DNA from: Lentibacter algarum
GTDB taxonomy: Bacteria > Pseudomonadota > Alphaproteobacteria > Rhodobacterales > Rhodobacteraceae
Length of the DNA stretch: 64,000 nucleotides
NCBI RefSeq assembly: GCF_040580765.1
Contig: NZ_CP158687.1
Coordinates: forward strand, 1,302,001-1,366,000
Direction: 5' to 3'
Shown: positions 8,522 to 18,315 of the stretch, piece after piece
Position numbering within the stretch: the stretch's first letter is position 1
Layout of the letters: the number at the start of each line of letters is the position of its first letter
Notes under the pieces: model-generated
What the model was told of the DNA's origin: nothing
The model's database searches: none
What the model saw: only the letters and a program-made list of their open reading frames with translations
Made by a program: the position numbers and the translations under genes

Positions 8522-9685
8522 ATGAACTCGATTTTGATAGAAGCTGCACATTTCTCACAAGCGCAGGCGCTGCGCGAGCTTATTGCACGCCGAATGCTGG
8601 ATGTGGGGATATTGGGCGAAACGGTTGAACCAGATGCAGGCGCAACATTGGTGTTCTCGGCGGCTCATGAAGCTGCGCTTGGCAATATGCAGGCCCTTTT
8701 GGCGGTTGCACGTGGGTTGAAGCCGCGCCTGGTCGTTATCGTAGATGATAGCGCTGACCAGTTTTCCATCACGAGTGATCTTGGCGGAAAAGTGCAGCGT
8801 GTGAACCTGCCACAGTCAGATGGGCTGGCCCTTACCGTTGCCGCAGACATAATTTGTGCTGATCTCGCCAAAATGATTGCCGCTGACCCTGCGACAAGTG
8901 ATTTGTTGGTTCTTGCAAATCGTGTTGCTAAGTCAGATGTCACTGTTTTCATCAATGGGCCGACGGGCACTGGCAAAGAGGTTCTGGCACGCTTTATTCA
9001 TGACAGATCGGATCGCGCCAAAGAGCCTTTTGTGGCCATAAATTGCGCTGCAATTCCAGAAAATATGCTTGAAGCCGTATTGTTCGGCCACGAGAAAGGG
9101 GCCTTTACAGGCGCTTCTGTTGCCAACAAGGGCATTTTTCGGGCGGCTGATAAGGGTACTTTGTTGTTGGATGAAATTTCAGAAATGCCGCTTGGCCTGC
9201 AATCAAAGTTGTTGAGGGTTCTGCAAGAGCGCAAAGTAACTCCACTGGGGGCTCAGGGCGAAATTGATGTAAATGTGCGCGTGCTGGCGACCACCAATCG
9301 CGATATGCGTGCCGAGGTTGCTGCCAACCGCTTCCGAGAAGATTTGTTCTATCGTCTCAATGTCTTTCCGATGGCAACTCAATCTTTGAGCAGCAGACCA
9401 GAGGATATTCTGCCTGTGGCTGTGGCCTTGTTGCGCAAACACTCGATGTCTTTGGAAGGGCTTCCTTGGCTGTCTGCTGATGCCTGTGATGTGCTTTGCA
9501 GCCATGACTGGCCAGGCAACGTGCGCGAGCTTGAAAATGTCATGCAGCGGGCCTTGGTTTTGCAAAATGGTGGCGTGGTTGATGCTGAAGATATTGTGAT
9601 TGATACGGTCCCGGTGCTTCAGAATGTTCCAACGCCGCAATCCTCTCAACCCACGGTCAGCCGCCTGAGCGCCTACGGAGGATAA
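8522..9685 (+). CDS. fleT: Sigma-54 activator FleT-like, without a DNA-binding domain
   Basis: This 387-residue AAA+ enhancer-binding-type protein has an N-terminal region of about 130 residues with no phospho-acceptor motif I can identify. The AAA+ domain follows, with Walker A GPTGTGKE (146-153), the sigma-54 loop GAFTGA (193-198), Walker B LLLDEI and the sensor motif RLNVFPM. After WPGNVRELENVMQRAL the protein ends within about 40 residues, with no Fis-type helix-turn-helix. This matches FleT of R. sphaeroides, which works with FleQ. The ATG at 8522 has a GGAGAG site. Adjacent fliE starts 5 bp after the stop, giving the fleT-fliEFGHIJ order known from Fla1. Confidence 0.87.
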   Translation: MNSILIEAAHFSQAQALRELIARRMLDVGILGETVEPDAGATLVFSAAHEAALGNMQALLAVARGLKPRLVVIVDDSADQFSITSDLGGKVQRVNLPQSDGLALTVAADIICADLAKMIAADPATSDLLVLANRVAKSDVTVFINGPTGTGKEVLARFIHDRSDRAKEPFVAINCAAIPENMLEAVLFGHEKGAFTGASVANKGIFRAADKGTLLLDEISEMPLGLQSKLLRVLQERKVTPLGAQGEIDVNVRVLATTNRDMRAEVAANRFREDLFYRLNVFPMATQSLSSRPEDILPVAVALLRKHSMSLEGLPWLSADACDVLCSHDWPGNVRELENVMQRALVLQNGGVVDAEDIVIDTVPVLQNVPTPQSSQPTVSRLSAYGG

Positions 9686-9689
9686 CGCG

Positions 9690-10004
9690 ATGACACAGAT
9701 TGGAGGCCTCAAATATCAGGTGGATCAAAGCCATCTGCAAAGCTTGAAGAAAGCACAAGAGGGTTTAGGCCAACCAACGCAAGGACCAAGTTTTTCGGAA
9801 CGGCTTGCGAATGGTTTAAATGACGTCGCGAATGCACAGGGCGATGCGTCCAAAATGGCGCGTGATTTTGAACTTGGGCGCGAGCAAGATTTGGCCAAGG
9901 TCATGGTTAGTCAGCAAGTATCCTCGCTTGGTTTCCAGCTGACCCTTAATCTGCGCAATAAAGCTTTGAGCGCTTACAAAGACATCATGAATATGCCGGT
10001 TTGA
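9690..10004 (+). CDS. fliE: Flagellar hook-basal body protein FliE
   Basis: This 104-residue protein has the normal FliE size; FliE joins the MS ring to the rod. The C-terminal half (EQDLAKVMVSQQVSSLGFQ...NLRNKALSAYKDIMNMPV) is the FliE signature. It directly follows fleT and precedes fliF, the standard order. Confidence 0.93.
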   Translation: MTQIGGLKYQVDQSHLQSLKKAQEGLGQPTQGPSFSERLANGLNDVANAQGDASKMARDFELGREQDLAKVMVSQQVSSLGFQLTLNLRNKALSAYKDIMNMPV

Positions 10005-10047
10005 TCGCAGATCACTCTGAGCATTCAAGACAAGGACGGCCTCGAAC

Positions 10048-11790
10048 ATGGCAACGAAAACACAGTCTCTCGACACCAGCAGCGCTTTATCAAGTAATGC
10101 AAACGGCTTGGTGCCATCTTCGGGCAACGTTCTAGACACCATCAAGAACGTGACGCAACAACCAAGTTTTCAGCGTGCTTTTCCAATGATCATTTCCGTC
10201 TTGGCAATCGGTGTGTGTTTGGTTGTTTTTGCTTTGATGCAAAAGCCTGATCGCACGACGCTTTACGCATCCTTGCCTGAGGCAGAAAAGGCGCGTGTTT
10301 TTGAAACTCTGAAAAACGCTGGCGTGGATGTGACGCTTGATCCGACAACCGGCGACGTCATGGTGCCTGCGGCGGACTATCACAGCTCACGTATTCAGTT
10401 GGCTGCGCAAGGTCTGCCGCAGTCTGTGCCCGATGGATATGATACATTGGGCGACATCCCAATGGGCACGTCGCGGTCTGTTGAGACCATGCGCTTGAAA
10501 CAAGCGCAAGAAGTTGAACTGGCGCGTTCTATCAACGAGATCTCAGCAGTGCGCTCGGCCCGCGTGCATTTGGCTTTACCCGAACGTTCGGTGTTTGTGC
10601 GTGAGCAACTGCCGCCGACAGCTTCGGTCTTTTTGCAACTGGACCGGGGGCGTGCCATGGACGAAAGCCAGGTGACCGCGATTATCAATTTGGTTGCCGC
10701 TTCTGTGCCAAACATGGCGAAAGACAATGTCACGGTAGTGGACCAAAGTGGCCGTCTTTTGTCCAAGGCACCTGATGATCCCTCCTCTATTTTGACAGAT
10801 AATCAGCTGCAATACCGTATGCGTCTGGAAAACATCTACCGTTCGCGGATTGAAAGCTTGGTCACACCAATCGTTGGGCCAGGGAATGCGACAGCACGCG
10901 TGAATATTGATTTTGATTTCACGCGCCGTGAGGTGACAGAGGAGAGTGTTGACCCCAACGGAAATGCCTTGCGCAGTGAGCAAAGCACAAAAGACATCAC
11001 GTCAAAAAGTCCCGCTGTCGGCATCCCTGGTGCAATATCGAACACTGCGCCCACAGAAGCCGAACTGGTGACGGATGGCACGCAATCCACGGGCACGATG
11101 GGCTCTGGGGATGTGCAAAGCCAATCCTCAAGCGAAGTGCGCAACTATGAAGTGAGCCGCAAGGTGCAAACCACGCAACAACCCTCAAACACGATTGTGC
11201 AAATCAATGCGGCCTTGTTGGTCCGTGATCAGCGCGTGAAAGACCCCGAAACGGGCGAAATGGTAATGCAACCCATTGATCGAGAAGTATTGGCAGACAT
11301 CGAGAATCTTGTCTCCAGCGCGATTGGCTTGCAAGTCTCCCGCGGTGATACACTTATCGTCAAATCACAACCTTTCATTGAAGAGCTTGAAGGCATTCAG
11401 GTGGATTGGCATGAGGCTGATTGGGTGGAAAGCCTTGCCAAACAAATCGGAATGATCCTGATGTTGGCTGTGGTGTCGTTGGGGGTTATCCGCCCGCTTC
11501 TCAACCGTCTCTTGGTGCCTGCTGGTGGCGAAATGGTTGCTCGTGGGGGACTTTCTGATGAAGATGCCGAAGCAATGGAATCTGTCGAAGTTAATGCGGG
11601 CGAAACCTTGGAAGACATTAAGGCCAAGCTGAAGCCGAAGAAAGCCAACATCTCAATGGAGATGTTGGATACGGCCAACACCTATGACGATAAGGTGGCG
11701 ATCATTCGGATGATTGTGTCTGATGAAGCCGGGCGTGTGTCAAATGTCTTTAAGCAAATGATGAAGAAAGAAATGGATGTGGTAGGCTAA
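10048..11790 (+). CDS. fliF: Flagellar MS-ring protein FliF
   Basis: This 580-residue protein forms the inner-membrane MS ring. The first membrane segment is at about residues 48-66 (IISVLAIGVCLVVFALMQK), followed by the periplasmic ring-building motif (TLYASLPEAEKARVFETLKN) and RQPERSVFV-like SARVHLALPERSVF. A second membrane segment is near 470-490 (IGMILMLAVVSLGVIRPLL). The cytoplasmic tail (about 550-580) is the FliG-binding end. The length is typical. Confidence 0.96.
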   Translation: MATKTQSLDTSSALSSNANGLVPSSGNVLDTIKNVTQQPSFQRAFPMIISVLAIGVCLVVFALMQKPDRTTLYASLPEAEKARVFETLKNAGVDVTLDPTTGDVMVPAADYHSSRIQLAAQGLPQSVPDGYDTLGDIPMGTSRSVETMRLKQAQEVELARSINEISAVRSARVHLALPERSVFVREQLPPTASVFLQLDRGRAMDESQVTAIINLVAASVPNMAKDNVTVVDQSGRLLSKAPDDPSSILTDNQLQYRMRLENIYRSRIESLVTPIVGPGNATARVNIDFDFTRREVTEESVDPNGNALRSEQSTKDITSKSPAVGIPGAISNTAPTEAELVTDGTQSTGTMGSGDVQSQSSSEVRNYEVSRKVQTTQQPSNTIVQINAALLVRDQRVKDPETGEMVMQPIDREVLADIENLVSSAIGLQVSRGDTLIVKSQPFIEELEGIQVDWHEADWVESLAKQIGMILMLAVVSLGVIRPLLNRLLVPAGGEMVARGGLSDEDAEAMESVEVNAGETLEDIKAKLKPKKANISMEMLDTANTYDDKVAIIRMIVSDEAGRVSNVFKQMMKKEMDVVG

Positions 11791-11817
11791 GGCCTGCTGC
11801 TGCCAGAGGAAATTAAA

Positions 11818-12858
11818 ATGTCAGATGCACTTGCAACACCGACTGATGAAGAAAGCTTGTTTGATACGCTCACGGGCACGCAGAAATCAGCCATTCTGAT
11901 GATGCTGCTCGGAGAAGATGAAGCCGCTGAAATCTTGAAGAACCTGTCTCCGCGTGAAGTCCAGCATTTGGGCGGGGCAATGTATTCGGTGCAAGGCGTT
12001 GATCAAGACACAGTCAATGCTGTGTTGGACGAATTTTTGGCAATCATCAAACAACAGACAAGTCTGGGCTTGGGCGCTGGAAATTACATCCGCAATGTTC
12101 TGACAAAAGCCTTGGGGGGCGATAAGGCACAATCGGTTTTGAGCCGGATTACCCCAGCGTCGTCAGAGCGGCCGATTGAAATATTGGATTGGATGGATGC
12201 TCGAGCGATTGCCGAACTCATCATTGATGAGCATCCTCAAATCGTTGCTTTGATTGTATCATATCTGGATTACGGCTTGGCAGCAGATGTGTTGGGGCTG
12301 TTGCCACCTGACTTGCAGCCAGAGGTGGTGCGTCGGATTGCAACCCTTGAGACAGTGCAGCCTGATGCTGTGCGCGAGCTTGAGCGCGTCATGCAGCAAA
12401 AGTTCCAAGCTAATACAACGCTGCGCGCTTCGCAAATTGGCGGCGTAAAAGCGGCGGCGAAAATCATGAACTTCACAAAAACCGCGATGGAACAGCGGAT
12501 TATGAAGGACATCAAGAAAGACAGCAAAGACCTTATGCAAGCGATCCAAGACAATATGTTTGTCTTTGATAATTTGGTTATGTCTGACGACCGTTCGCTT
12601 CAGACGCTGCTGCGCTCCATTGATACCGAAATTCTCGTCTTGGCTCTCAAGGGTGCCGACGAGGTTCTTCGCGACAAACTGTTTGGCTGTATGTCCACAC
12701 GGGCAGCGTCCAACATTAAAGACGAAATGGAAGCCCTTGGCCCTGTCCGTCTCACTGATGTGCAAGAAGCACAAAAACAGATTATTGCTGTGGCGCGGAA
12801 AATGTCTGACGACGGTACAATCGTGCTTGCGGGCCGTGGTGGAGACGAAATGGTATGA
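11818..12858 (+). CDS. fliG: Flagellar motor switch protein FliG
   Basis: This 346-residue rotor protein is of normal length. The N-terminal domain (LTGTQKSAILMMLLGEDEAA) binds FliF. The middle domain carries the EHPQ motif (DEHPQIVALIVSYL), and the C-terminal domain (VFDNLVMSDDRSLQTLLRSI, LALKGADEVLRDKLFGCMS) holds the charged torque helix facing the stator. It overlaps fliH by 4 bp. Confidence 0.96.
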   Translation: MSDALATPTDEESLFDTLTGTQKSAILMMLLGEDEAAEILKNLSPREVQHLGGAMYSVQGVDQDTVNAVLDEFLAIIKQQTSLGLGAGNYIRNVLTKALGGDKAQSVLSRITPASSERPIEILDWMDARAIAELIIDEHPQIVALIVSYLDYGLAADVLGLLPPDLQPEVVRRIATLETVQPDAVRELERVMQQKFQANTTLRASQIGGVKAAAKIMNFTKTAMEQRIMKDIKKDSKDLMQAIQDNMFVFDNLVMSDDRSLQTLLRSIDTEILVLALKGADEVLRDKLFGCMSTRAASNIKDEMEALGPVRLTDVQEAQKQIIAVARKMSDDGTIVLAGRGGDEMV

Positions 12859-14066
12859 CCCAAGACTTTGTGCCACATGAAGGACTGATCCGCGCCTCAG
12901 ATGTGGCAGCGGGTGCGCCTCTAAAGCAGTCTGAAATCACTCGGTTTATCAACACGATTGACACCGAGGTTTATCAACGTGACGAGGCCGCTCCACGCAA
13001 ACCAGATGCACCGTTTAAATCAAAAAGTTTGCTTGATTTGGCACGTGAGGCGTCTGAACGGATTGCTTTGCAGGATGCCGCGCGCGAGCGGGCGCAGAAA
13101 GAGGCCGAAGACGCTGCCGAGAAAGCGGCTCCAGAGCAACCGCCGGAGCCTGCAACACCTGGGCCTGCCGCGAAAGAGGAGACACCATCGGCAACTGATC
13201 AAGCGGCGGCTAAAGTTTCAGATCAAACAGAACCGCAGCCTTTGTCTGGCGCCGACGCTGGAAAGCAGGATGATAGCCCTATCGAAGTCGCAACCGAGCC
13301 GACAACACTGCAACCTGATAGTCTCGCCCCTGAGACTGAGCTGGGTGCACCTGATCCTGAGCCGACCAGCCCTAGCATGGTCGCTTCGGAAAGTGTGAGT
13401 GAGCAGGCGGCAGACAGCCAAATAACGGAGGCTTTTGAGGCAGGTGTCCTTGAAGGGCAGCGTCAAGCACGTGATGAGGTTGAAGCAATGATGTCCCATG
13501 CGCTGGGACTTTTGGAGCAAACTGTAGAGGCGTTTCAGGAGCAAGGGCATGATGCCAGCCTTGCTTTGAGAGACAGCATATCCGCCAGTGTGATAAGTCT
13601 CGCATCGTCTCGTGCGGGGATGCAAATTGATCAAATGCCAAAGGCTTTTGGGGCGAGGATCGAGACCTTGGCTGAACGCATTCAAACCTCAACGTCGGCG
13701 CCCATCCTCAAGGTTCATCCGAGTGATTTGCTTGTCTTAAAGCCCTGTCTTGAGCAATCCAGAAAGCTGCTGTCTCTACGTTTGGTTGCAGATGAAAGTT
13801 TGGCCCGTGGAGATATTGATCTGGCGCTTGAGGGTATCAGGCTGACGGATGTCATGCCGCGGGTCGAGCAGGCCCCGACTTTTGTACACTATGTTCCTTT
13901 GACATTGGCAGATGATGTTGTTGATGAACCAGAGACGCATACGCCCGAGGTGTCGTTGGAGGCTGTAGACGAGAAACAGCCAGCCGATGGAGCCGATCAA
14001 GCCATCAATGATGAACTCATTGAGGAAAGTTTAGACGATATCATAGCTGATGAGCCTGAAAAATGA
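12855..14066 (+). CDS. fliH: Flagellar export apparatus stator FliH (long form)
   Basis: This 403-residue protein lies between fliG and fliI, overlapping both by 4 bp, so identification rests partly on position. It is much longer than E. coli FliH (about 235). Residues about 60-190 are a Pro/Glu/Ala-rich, probably disordered insertion. The C-terminal half has the GxxxG-like start EAGVLEGQRQARDEVEAM and an elongated helical region typical of FliH. FliH binds the FliI ATPase and links it to the C ring. A further acidic tail of about 60 residues follows the conserved part. Confidence 0.82.
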   Translation: MTQDFVPHEGLIRASDVAAGAPLKQSEITRFINTIDTEVYQRDEAAPRKPDAPFKSKSLLDLAREASERIALQDAARERAQKEAEDAAEKAAPEQPPEPATPGPAAKEETPSATDQAAAKVSDQTEPQPLSGADAGKQDDSPIEVATEPTTLQPDSLAPETELGAPDPEPTSPSMVASESVSEQAADSQITEAFEAGVLEGQRQARDEVEAMMSHALGLLEQTVEAFQEQGHDASLALRDSISASVISLASSRAGMQIDQMPKAFGARIETLAERIQTSTSAPILKVHPSDLLVLKPCLEQSRKLLSLRLVADESLARGDIDLALEGIRLTDVMPRVEQAPTFVHYVPLTLADDVVDEPETHTPEVSLEAVDEKQPADGADQAINDELIEESLDDIIADEPEK

Positions 14067-15394
14067 CGATTAACGCCCTTCAAACTGTTGTCCAGAGTAT
14101 CGCGTCCTTGGGGCAGCCTTTGCCGCTAATCGCGTCAGGCTTGGTCACCCGTTTTGATGGCCAGATCATTGAGTGTGACGGGTTTCCTGTGTCGGTTGGG
14201 TCGATCTGTCATGTGCATCTCCCTGACGGGTTTCCAATACAAGCGGAGGTTATCGGCTTCCGTGACGGGCGAAACCTTGCTTTTTTGTATGATCAAAACG
14301 CCGATATTGAAGTGGGTGCCTTGGTCACGGTGGCAAACAATGGGCGTCAAATTGCCGTCGGACCTGCATTGCTGGGCAGGGTGATTGATGCACAGGGAGA
14401 ACCACTGGACGAGGGTGGCTCCATCGAGCTTGAGGACAGTTGGCCTTTGCACGGAAAGCCCATCAATCCTTTACAACGCCGTGCAATAGCGGAACCGATG
14501 GATGTTGGCGTGCGGTCTGTGAATGCTTTGCTGAGCATTGGCCGTGGGCAACGTGTGGGGATTGTCGCGGGCTCAGGTGTTGGGAAATCGGTGTTGTTGT
14601 CGATGATGACCCGGTTTTCGGATGCGGATGTGATTGTTGTTGGGCTGATCGGAGAGCGTGGGCGCGAAGTCGGCGATTTTGTCGAGCGCTCGATGGGTGG
14701 GCAGGCGCGTCACAAAATTTGTGTTGTGGCTGTGCCTGCTGACAGAGCCGCTTTGCTGCGTATCCGTGGTGCCAATCGCGCCACTGCGATTGCGGAATAT
14801 TTTAGAGCCCAGGGTAAGAATGTGTTGTTGATAATGGACTCTCTCACCCGTGTCGCTCATGCGAAGCGCGAGGTCGGGTTGGCCTTAGGAGAGCAGCCCA
14901 CAGCAAAAGGATATCCGCCTTCTGTTGTGTCTATGATCCCGAACTTAATTGAGCGCACGGGCACGGGGGGCGAAGGCGAGGGCGCTATAACCTCGATTTA
15001 CACCGTTTTGGCTGATGGAGACGACACGACCAACGACCCTGTTGTTGATACGGCTCGGGCGATTTTGGATGGGCATATCGTTTTGTCCCGCAAGCATAGC
15101 CAACTGGGGATCTACCCTGCCGTTGACCTGACGGCTTCGGTCAGCCGCGTGATGAATGATATTATCCCAGACCCGCATCAAAAAGCAGCCGTTAAATTCA
15201 AACGTCTGGTCTCGGTTTACATGGAAAACCGCGACTTGATGTTGATGGGGGGCTATGCTGCTGGGCAAGATCCTGAGCTTGATCTTGCAATCGCACTTTG
15301 GCCCAATATCACCGCCTACATCAAACAAGCGGCTAATGAGCCAGCGACATTTCAAGACTGCCAACAGGATCTCATTTCTTTGATGGGAGAGTGA
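14063..15394 (+). CDS. fliI: Flagellum-specific ATPase FliI
   Basis: This 443-residue F1-like ATPase of the export apparatus has Walker A GSGVGKS near residue 170 and Walker B LLIMDSLTR. It also has the family motifs LIGERGREVGDFVER, PPSVVSMIPNLIERTGTG and DGDDTTNDPV. Its length equals that of well-studied FliI proteins. It overlaps fliH by 4 bp and precedes fliJ by 4 bp. Confidence 0.96.
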   Translation: MTINALQTVVQSIASLGQPLPLIASGLVTRFDGQIIECDGFPVSVGSICHVHLPDGFPIQAEVIGFRDGRNLAFLYDQNADIEVGALVTVANNGRQIAVGPALLGRVIDAQGEPLDEGGSIELEDSWPLHGKPINPLQRRAIAEPMDVGVRSVNALLSIGRGQRVGIVAGSGVGKSVLLSMMTRFSDADVIVVGLIGERGREVGDFVERSMGGQARHKICVVAVPADRAALLRIRGANRATAIAEYFRAQGKNVLLIMDSLTRVAHAKREVGLALGEQPTAKGYPPSVVSMIPNLIERTGTGGEGEGAITSIYTVLADGDDTTNDPVVDTARAILDGHIVLSRKHSQLGIYPAVDLTASVSRVMNDIIPDPHQKAAVKFKRLVSVYMENRDLMLMGGYAAGQDPELDLAIALWPNITAYIKQAANEPATFQDCQQDLISLMGE

Positions 15395-15398
15395 GCAG

Positions 15399-15818
15399 AT
15401 GTCACGTACATCTCGTTTATATGAACTGATGATGAAGCGCGAGACGATGCGTTTGCGTCAGAAAGCAGATGCTTTGGGCGGGCTTGTTGGAGACCAGACG
15501 CGGCTTTCTGACCTTGATGCAAAACTCGCTGAGCTGATTGTGGAAAATAGCCAAGATCGCGGCACGCAAACGGTTTCTGCTTTGCGCTCGCAAGCTTTTT
15601 ACGGGCGTGAAATGGCCGAGCAGCGCGAGTTTGCGCAAAACAGGCTCGAGTTTTTGGGAAGAGAAATTGAGACGGCACAAATGCAGCTGGCTCAATCAAA
15701 GCAAAAAGAAAAAATGTTAGAGGAACGGGCCGCGCAGGAGCGGCGCTTATTAGCACAAGATGCTCTCGACCTTGCCGATAGACTGCGTCCTGCACAGAAA
15801 ATAGAGCGAAAGTTATGA
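15399..15818 (+). CDS. fliJ: Flagellar export chaperone FliJ
   Basis: This 139-residue, almost entirely helical, charged protein lies directly after fliI. It resembles the FliJ coiled-coil hairpin, the export-gate activator and chaperone-escort protein. Sequence conservation of FliJ is weak, so the call rests on size, coiled-coil character (EMAEQREFAQNRLEFLGREI) and position as the last gene of the fleT-fliEFGHIJ operon. Confidence 0.8.
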   Translation: MSRTSRLYELMMKRETMRLRQKADALGGLVGDQTRLSDLDAKLAELIVENSQDRGTQTVSALRSQAFYGREMAEQREFAQNRLEFLGREIETAQMQLAQSKQKEKMLEERAAQERRLLAQDALDLADRLRPAQKIERKL

Positions 15819-15823
15819 GGAAG

Positions 15824-15840
15824 TTGGCATTGTTATTGCT
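15824..15840 (+). promoter_or_regulatory. Sigma-54 promoter for fliKLMN
   Basis: TTGGCATTGTTATTGCT gives GG-N10-GC, starting 6 bp after the fliJ stop and ending about 40 bp before the fliK ATG. It separates fliK and downstream genes from the fleT operon. Confidence 0.83.
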
Positions 15841-15880
15841 ACCCCCCTTGGGTAGATCTTTCTCTTTTTGAGGCGCATTC

Positions 15881-17692
15881 ATGAACGGCATTAGCCCCTA
15901 TACCAAGCTTAACCGACCCGCCGATAACGGTGGTCGTACAGCATTGGGCGATATGATTGCTCTTGTTCCAGACGAGATGTCTGAGGTACCGCAGAGTTTT
16001 GATCATATGCTTCAAGGCAATCAAGCCCTGCCCGAAGAGATCGAGGCAGCTTTGCCTGAAGCGTCGCAAAGAGCGATTGCACCAGGCGGGCTGCCAGAGG
16101 AGATGGGTTCATTTGACATTGGCGCGCAGGTAAAGTTGACCGTTGAGGAGGGACCATCTGGAGAGGATAGCCCTAGCATTCCCGCAACTGAACCAAGCTT
16201 AGTTGAAGCGGGCCTGCAAGTTCTGCCAGTGTCAGATGGTGTGCAAGGTGTGGCGGATGAGCCAACTCAGCCCCAGCTGCAAAACGATCCTATCGCGGCA
16301 CTGCCCAGCATGATTGTGCTTGCCACGGCTGAAAGCGAGATTATGCAAGCGGGGGGGCAGTCGGCTCTTGCGATTGCACACTTAGGAGCACCTGACGCGG
16401 AGCAAGTCCAGATAGAAGTTGGCGCTGCGGGCGCTGAAACGGATGCCGCAGTTCAGCGATTTAGAGGCAGAGCCCGAGAAGGCTTGCAGATGCCGAGCAT
16501 GAACAGTGAGGGTGATACACCCAGGCTGGCAGTCTCGAAAGCTGCAATCCCGCCATTTTCCAACCCCAGCTTTCCAGACACACCGCAAGCGATCACGCAT
16601 CTGGGATCTCAACTGTTGTCCGATGGTCATGTCGCCTTACCAGCAGTTGGTGTTTCTGAGTTGACCGGTGTTGAGACTTTGCGGGTGTCTGAAATACACC
16701 AGAAAAGCGACGCCAAACTGAATGTAGTGGACCCCGTGAACTTAGGCGACGCCGAGAGGCCGAGTGAGCATGATGTTTTGGTGAGTAAGGCGCTTGTGAA
16801 AAGAGTTATTTCCCCTGACGCTGAGGAGAAGGGGCAGAGTCAAGCAAGGCTGCTGGCTCTTGAGCCATTTGTCCCTCCCAAGCCTCAGGAAGCGCCCAGT
16901 GAAGAGATTTCTTCTGGGGCAGGTCTGGCAACACGCCCGAGTGCGCCACTTGGGCCAGTGATTTTGCCTGAAGTTGGCAAGTTAAATCAACTTCCTGTGT
17001 CTGAAGCCTTTTCAGCCACCGTTGAGGTTCAGCCGAGCCCGGAAACCTTTGTTCTAAAATTTAATCCAGATGGCTCTGCAAAGCCTGAGGTTTCGGGGTC
17101 AAAGTCGGATGAGGCAAAAGGTTTTGGTGGGTTGGTTCAGCCCTTGTCGGCAAAGTTAGAAATGGCCTCCTTAGAACACAGCGCCGCCAAACCCGCTCAG
17201 GAGCCGCCACATCCAAATGCTCAGGCAAGCGTGCTACGTGCGACTATGGCGCTTAATATGCGTGATTCTCAATGGGGGCAAAAACTCGTATCTCAAATTG
17301 AAAAGATGCAAAATGAAGGTGTTGCCCGCTACGATATTTCGTTGCGCCCCAAAAACCTCGGCGACTTACAGGTCAGCCTTGAGTTTCGCGGCGGAGACAC
17401 TCAAGTCCGGATTGTAACTGAAACAACGTTGGCATCTCGGGTGTTGATTGGGGCTGAAGACCGTCTGGCTCAGATGCTGGACAATGCTGGCTTTAGGCTC
17501 ACATCCTTTGCGGCATCCATGTCGGCAGGCCAACAACACGCGGGCACAGGGCATGGACAAAATCAAAAGCAAAAGCAAAATTCAGCCGAGCTTGCCAACA
17601 AAAACAAAGGCGCGCGCAATGCGTCAGCCTCAGAGCCCATGATGCCTGTGGACACAAAAAGCCATAACGGCGCAGTAAATGTCATCGCATAA
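15881..17692 (+). CDS. fliK: Flagellar hook-length control protein FliK
   Basis: This 603-residue protein has a long, low-complexity N-terminal region rich in Pro, Glu, Ala and Ser, typical of the ruler part. The conserved FliK C-terminal domain lies around residues 445-545: WGQKLVSQIEKMQNEGVARYD, ISLRPKNLGDLQVSLEF, VRIVTETTLASRVLIGAEDRLAQML. This is the substrate-specificity switch domain that touches FlhB. A Gln/Lys-rich tail follows. It is the first gene after a sigma-54 promoter. Confidence 0.9.
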   Translation: MNGISPYTKLNRPADNGGRTALGDMIALVPDEMSEVPQSFDHMLQGNQALPEEIEAALPEASQRAIAPGGLPEEMGSFDIGAQVKLTVEEGPSGEDSPSIPATEPSLVEAGLQVLPVSDGVQGVADEPTQPQLQNDPIAALPSMIVLATAESEIMQAGGQSALAIAHLGAPDAEQVQIEVGAAGAETDAAVQRFRGRAREGLQMPSMNSEGDTPRLAVSKAAIPPFSNPSFPDTPQAITHLGSQLLSDGHVALPAVGVSELTGVETLRVSEIHQKSDAKLNVVDPVNLGDAERPSEHDVLVSKALVKRVISPDAEEKGQSQARLLALEPFVPPKPQEAPSEEISSGAGLATRPSAPLGPVILPEVGKLNQLPVSEAFSATVEVQPSPETFVLKFNPDGSAKPEVSGSKSDEAKGFGGLVQPLSAKLEMASLEHSAAKPAQEPPHPNAQASVLRATMALNMRDSQWGQKLVSQIEKMQNEGVARYDISLRPKNLGDLQVSLEFRGGDTQVRIVTETTLASRVLIGAEDRLAQMLDNAGFRLTSFAASMSAGQQHAGTGHGQNQKQKQNSAELANKNKGARNASASEPMMPVDTKSHNGAVNVIA

Positions 17693-17710
17693 AATTTCAG
17701 GAGCAGTTAC

Positions 17711-18304
17711 ATGGCAGATCAAGAAACAGATGAACCAAAGAAGAAGGGCGGCTTAGTCAAGATAATTGGCTTTGTTTTTGCGGGGGTCGTGCTTGTTGGC
17801 ATTGGTCTTGGCGCGGGCTTTTTTCTTTTTGGGGGCTCGTCTCTCACGCCGAGTGATGAAATCGAGCAAATTATTGAACGTAAGTTGAAAGAAAGTGGTC
17901 AGCTGCCCGAAGAGGACGAAGAGGTAGCCGAAGAGGGCGAAGAAGAGCCTGCTCTCAACAAAAAAGAAGCGCCTGAGGTGGATACTTTCATCACAACCTA
18001 TTTTGAATTTGAGGGCAATTTTACAACCAACCTGCGCAATTCACGCAAGTTCTTACAGCTTGGGGTTGGGGTTTCAACGCAATATGATGAAACTGTGATT
18101 GAACACGTTCAAACGCACCAATTGGCTTTAAGGTCTGAAGTTCTTGGCACGATCAGTGAGTTCACTGAAGAAGAGATCCAGGGCAAGGCAGGACGTGATA
18201 TGTTGGCGGTGAAAATGGCGGAGGCCATCAATACTAAATTAGAGATTCTTGAGGGGTTTGGTGGCATTGAAAACGTTCACTTCACTTCTTTCGTGTTGCA
18301 ATAA
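17711..18304 (+). CDS. fliL: Flagellar basal-body-associated protein FliL
   Basis: This 197-residue single-pass inner-membrane protein has its membrane segment at about residues 16-40 (IIGFVFAGVVLVGIGLGAGFFLFG). A very acidic linker (about 63-90) follows, then the FliL periplasmic domain (FFEFEGNFTTNLRNSRKFLQLGVGVSTQY) with the typical end ENVHFTSFVLQ. FliL rings surround and stabilise stator units. The gene sits directly before fliM, the usual order. Confidence 0.92.
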   Translation: MADQETDEPKKKGGLVKIIGFVFAGVVLVGIGLGAGFFLFGGSSLTPSDEIEQIIERKLKESGQLPEEDEEVAEEGEEEPALNKKEAPEVDTFITTYFEFEGNFTTNLRNSRKFLQLGVGVSTQYDETVIEHVQTHQLALRSEVLGTISEFTEEEIQGKAGRDMLAVKMAEAINTKLEILEGFGGIENVHFTSFVLQ

Positions 18305-18315
18305 GGGGCACGCAG